Assembly (NCBI GenBank): GCA_017958465.1 | Contig: JAGDCQ010000083.1 | Span: 1-16,452, forward strand | Length of the DNA: 16,452 nt | Reading direction: 5' to 3' | Source of the DNA: Lachnospiraceae bacterium | GTDB taxonomy: Bacteria; Bacillota; Clostridia; Lachnospirales; Lachnospiraceae | Shown here: positions 14,532 to 16,452 of the stretch, piece by piece | How positions within the stretch are numbered: position 1 is the stretch's first letter | Layout: each line of letters starts with the position of its first letter | Notes under the pieces: generated by a model | Seen by the model: only the letters and a program-made list of their open reading frames with translations | Database searches by the model: none | What the model was told of the DNA's origin: nothing | Made by a program: the position numbers and the translations under genes

Positions 14532-15326
14532 ATGGATAAATTGATCATAGCGATAGTCATCCTTACGGCGATAGGCCTCCTGTGCGCTGTTTTGCTGGTG
14601 ATCGCGGGAAAAGTGATGGCTGTCCCGGTGGACGAGACCTTCGAAAAGGTCAGAGCGTGCCTTCCGGGGGCAAACTGCGGCGCCTGCGGCTTTGCGGGCT
14701 GCGACGGCTATGCCGATGCCCTTTCGAAGGGCAAGACAAAGGACTGCGCCCTCTGCGTGCCGGGAGCCTCTAAGGTGGCCGGCGAGGTTGCTGAAGTTAT
14801 GGGCCTCGAAGCCGGGAACGTAGAGAAAAAGGTAGCGTTCATCACCTGTCGCGGGACCTGTGAAAACACCTCGGACAAGTTTGTGTATGACGGGATCTCG
14901 AGCTGCTCGGCAGCGGAGCTTTTCTACGCAGGCCCCGGCCAGTGTACTTTCGGCTGTATGGGCTTTGGCGACTGCGCAGCTGTTTGCGACCAGGGTGCCA
15001 TCTGCATTGAAAACGGCATGGCTCATATCAATCCCGCCCTCTGCATAGGCTGCGGAAAATGTGCGAAAGCCTGTCCGAACAAGCTTATCGATATCATACC
15101 TGCCAACGTTCCGGTCTATGTGACCTGCGGTAACAGGGAAAAGGGCGCCATGACGCGCAAACGCTGCAAGGTTGGCTGTATAGGCTGCAAGAAGTGTGAA
15201 AAGGTCTGTGAATCAGGTGCCATCACTGTTGACAACAATCTTGCAAAGATAGATTATTCAAAGTGTACGGGATGCGGAAAGTGCGCGGAGAACTGTCCGT
15301 CGGGCTGCATTCTCGTAAGAAAATAA
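14532..15326 (+). CDS. rnfB: Rnf electron-transport complex subunit B
   Basis: Ferredoxin-interacting subunit of Rnf, the entry point for electrons from reduced ferredoxin. The product is 264 residues: one N-terminal anchor helix (about 5-27), a CGACGFAGC iron-sulfur domain (49-57, further Cys at 72 and 75), then a ferredoxin-like part. Cysteine groups in the latter lie at 138/142/148/152, 171/174/177/181, 212/216/219/222/226 and 245/248/251/255, so several [4Fe-4S] clusters are expected, as in clostridial RnfB. The upstream site is modest (GCGAGGAA, 14514-14521). It ends the CDGEAB set, and tex starts 28 bases downstream. Confidence 0.96.
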   Translation: MDKLIIAIVILTAIGLLCAVLLVIAGKVMAVPVDETFEKVRACLPGANCGACGFAGCDGYADALSKGKTKDCALCVPGASKVAGEVAEVMGLEAGNVEKKVAFITCRGTCENTSDKFVYDGISSCSAAELFYAGPGQCTFGCMGFGDCAAVCDQGAICIENGMAHINPALCIGCGKCAKACPNKLIDIIPANVPVYVTCGNREKGAMTRKRCKVGCIGCKKCEKVCESGAITVDNNLAKIDYSKCTGCGKCAENCPSGCILVRK

Positions 15327-15354
15327 GTATAAAGGTAACAAGGAGTATTTTTCA

Positions 15355-16452
15355 ATGAATATCAATGAACAGCTTGCAAAAGAGTTAAACATAAGGCTTG
15401 AGCAGGTCAACGCAACAGTTAAGCTTATCGACGAAGGGAACACCATCCCCTTCATCGCCAGATACCGTAAGGAAGTGACCGGCTCCCTCAACGACGAAGT
15501 GTTAAGAACGCTTGATGAAAGGCTCACATACCTCCGTAACCTTGAGGAAAAGAAGGCTCAGGTCATTGCAAGCATAGAGGAGCAGGGAAAGCTCACAGAC
15601 GAGCTTCGTAAACAGATCGAGGAGGCCATGACACAGGTGGTGGTAGACGACCTCTACCGTCCTTACAGGCCTAAACGCCGCACACGTGCGACAGTGGCTG
15701 TTGAGAAGGGACTCCAGCCCCTTGCGGATATGATCCTTTCACAGGCAGAAGGCCTCGATCCCGAAAAAGAGGCTCTGGCTTTTGTCGATCCCGAGAAGGA
15801 AGTGAAGTCGGCTGAAGAAGCCCTTGCAGGCGCAAAGGATATCATCGCTGAGCAGGTTTCCGATAACGCAGACTACAGAAGCTATATCAGAGAGCAGACC
15901 TTTGAGAATGGTTCTGTTGTCTCTTCCCGCAAGGATAAGGCTGAAAAGGCCGAGAAAGGCGATAAAGCCGAGAAGGTCGAAAAGGCTGAGAGCAAGGCTA
16001 AGCCCGAGAGCAAGGTGGATCCTTCCGTTTACGAGATGTATTTTGCTTACGAAGAGCAGATCAAGAAGGTACCGGGACACAGAGTCCTTGCGCTTAACCG
16101 CGGCGAGGCTGAGAAGGTGCTTAATGTCAAGCTTACTGCTCCCGTGGAGCAGATACTCCGTTACCTTGAGAAAATGACTATAACAGGCACAAACGAAGCC
16201 TGCGGCAAGCTTATTTCCGAGGCTTGCGCAGATTCTTACGAGCGCCTCATCGCGCCCGCCATCGAGCGCGAGATCAGGAACGACCTTACCGAGAAGGCTG
16301 AGGACGGCGCCATAAAGGTGTTCGGAAAGAACCTTCACCAGCTCCTTATGCAGCCTCCCATCGCAGGAAAGACCGTGCTGGGCTGGGATCCCGCTTTCCG
16401 TACGGGCTGCAAGCTGGCTGTTGTGGATCCTACAGGAAAAGTCCTCGACACA
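15355..16452 (+). CDS. tex: Transcription accessory protein Tex, 5' part (3' end outside window)
   Basis: Tex is a conserved nucleic-acid-binding protein with a helix-turn-helix N-terminus, a YqgF/RuvC-like domain, HhH motifs and a C-terminal S1 domain. Its exact role in transcription or RNA metabolism is unsettled. The frame is open to the window end, giving 366 residues out of the roughly 720 usual. ATG 15355 follows AAGGAG (15340-15345). Seen: TIPFIARYRKEVTGSLND at about 30-47, DDLYRPYRPKRRTRA near 97-111, VPGHRVLALNRGE, and the start of the YqgF-like domain VLGWDPAFRTGCKLAVVD near the end. A Lys/Glu/Ala-rich stretch at 193-222 looks like an insert compared with the short charged linker I recall in Bacillus and E. 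coli Tex. It follows rnfB by 28 bases without a visible terminator. Confidence 0.93.
   Translation, partial: MNINEQLAKELNIRLEQVNATVKLIDEGNTIPFIARYRKEVTGSLNDEVLRTLDERLTYLRNLEEKKAQVIASIEEQGKLTDELRKQIEEAMTQVVVDDLYRPYRPKRRTRATVAVEKGLQPLADMILSQAEGLDPEKEALAFVDPEKEVKSAEEALAGAKDIIAEQVSDNADYRSYIREQTFENGSVVSSRKDKAEKAEKGDKAEKVEKAESKAKPESKVDPSVYEMYFAYEEQIKKVPGHRVLALNRGEAEKVLNVKLTAPVEQILRYLEKMTITGTNEACGKLISEACADSYERLIAPAIEREIRNDLTEKAEDGAIKVFGKNLHQLLMQPPIAGKTVLGWDPAFRTGCKLAVVDPTGKVLDT
15931..16020 (+). repeat. Lys/Glu/Ala-rich low-complexity stretch in tex
   Basis: Thirty codons built on imperfect AEK/GEK/SK units (for example KAEKAEKGDKAEKVEKAESK). In DNA it shows as repeated AAG-GCN-GAG triplets. It probably encodes a flexible or helical charged linker and may have grown by slippage. 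Confidence 0.7.

Overview
All protein genes lie on the + strand and read as a chromosomal segment of an anaerobic Clostridia-class Firmicute, most likely a Lachnospiraceae-type organism. That placement is an inference. It rests on the gene order hprK, ROK glucokinase, murB, whiA, HPr-like protein, dnaE, pfkA, on an Rnf cluster in the clostridial order C-D-G-E-A-B, on strong GGAGG-type ribosome binding sites, and on an intermediate base composition judged by eye. No phage, transposon, CRISPR, tRNA or rRNA sequence was recognised.

Layout. (1) 1-1488 is the 3' part of a chemoreceptor gene, closed by an intrinsic terminator. (2) A strong sigma-A-type promoter at 1547-1575 starts hprK (HPr kinase/phosphorylase) and glcK (ROK glucokinase). 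(3) An extended -10 promoter overlapping the glcK stop codon starts murB-whiA-HPr-like gene, which ends at an intrinsic terminator at 5673-5713. (4) A third promoter at 5794-5822 starts dnaE, followed closely by pfkA, the six-gene rnf operon (10425-15326) and the 5' part of tex, which runs off the window end. No terminator is visible between dnaE and tex.

How the genes connect. HPrK and the HPr-like protein form a carbon-regulation pair: the HPr-like protein keeps Ser46, the HPrK target, but has Glu in place of His15, so it should signal rather than carry PTS phosphate. Glucokinase and phosphofructokinase are the two ATP-consuming early steps of glycolysis. Rnf couples ferredoxin oxidation to NAD+ reduction and ion pumping. 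MurB serves cell-wall precursor synthesis, WhiA is a cell-cycle-linked DNA-binding regulator, and DnaE is a replicative polymerase.

The window is mostly ordinary core genome, and I did not find a convincing new multi-gene system. The points most worth a second look are a WhiA that lacks most of its first LAGLIDADG half, the Glu15/Ser46 HPr-like protein beside hprK, the absence of rapZ between murB and whiA, a four-cysteine tail on RnfE, a Lys/Glu-rich insert in Tex, and foldable 5' leaders at all three predicted promoters.
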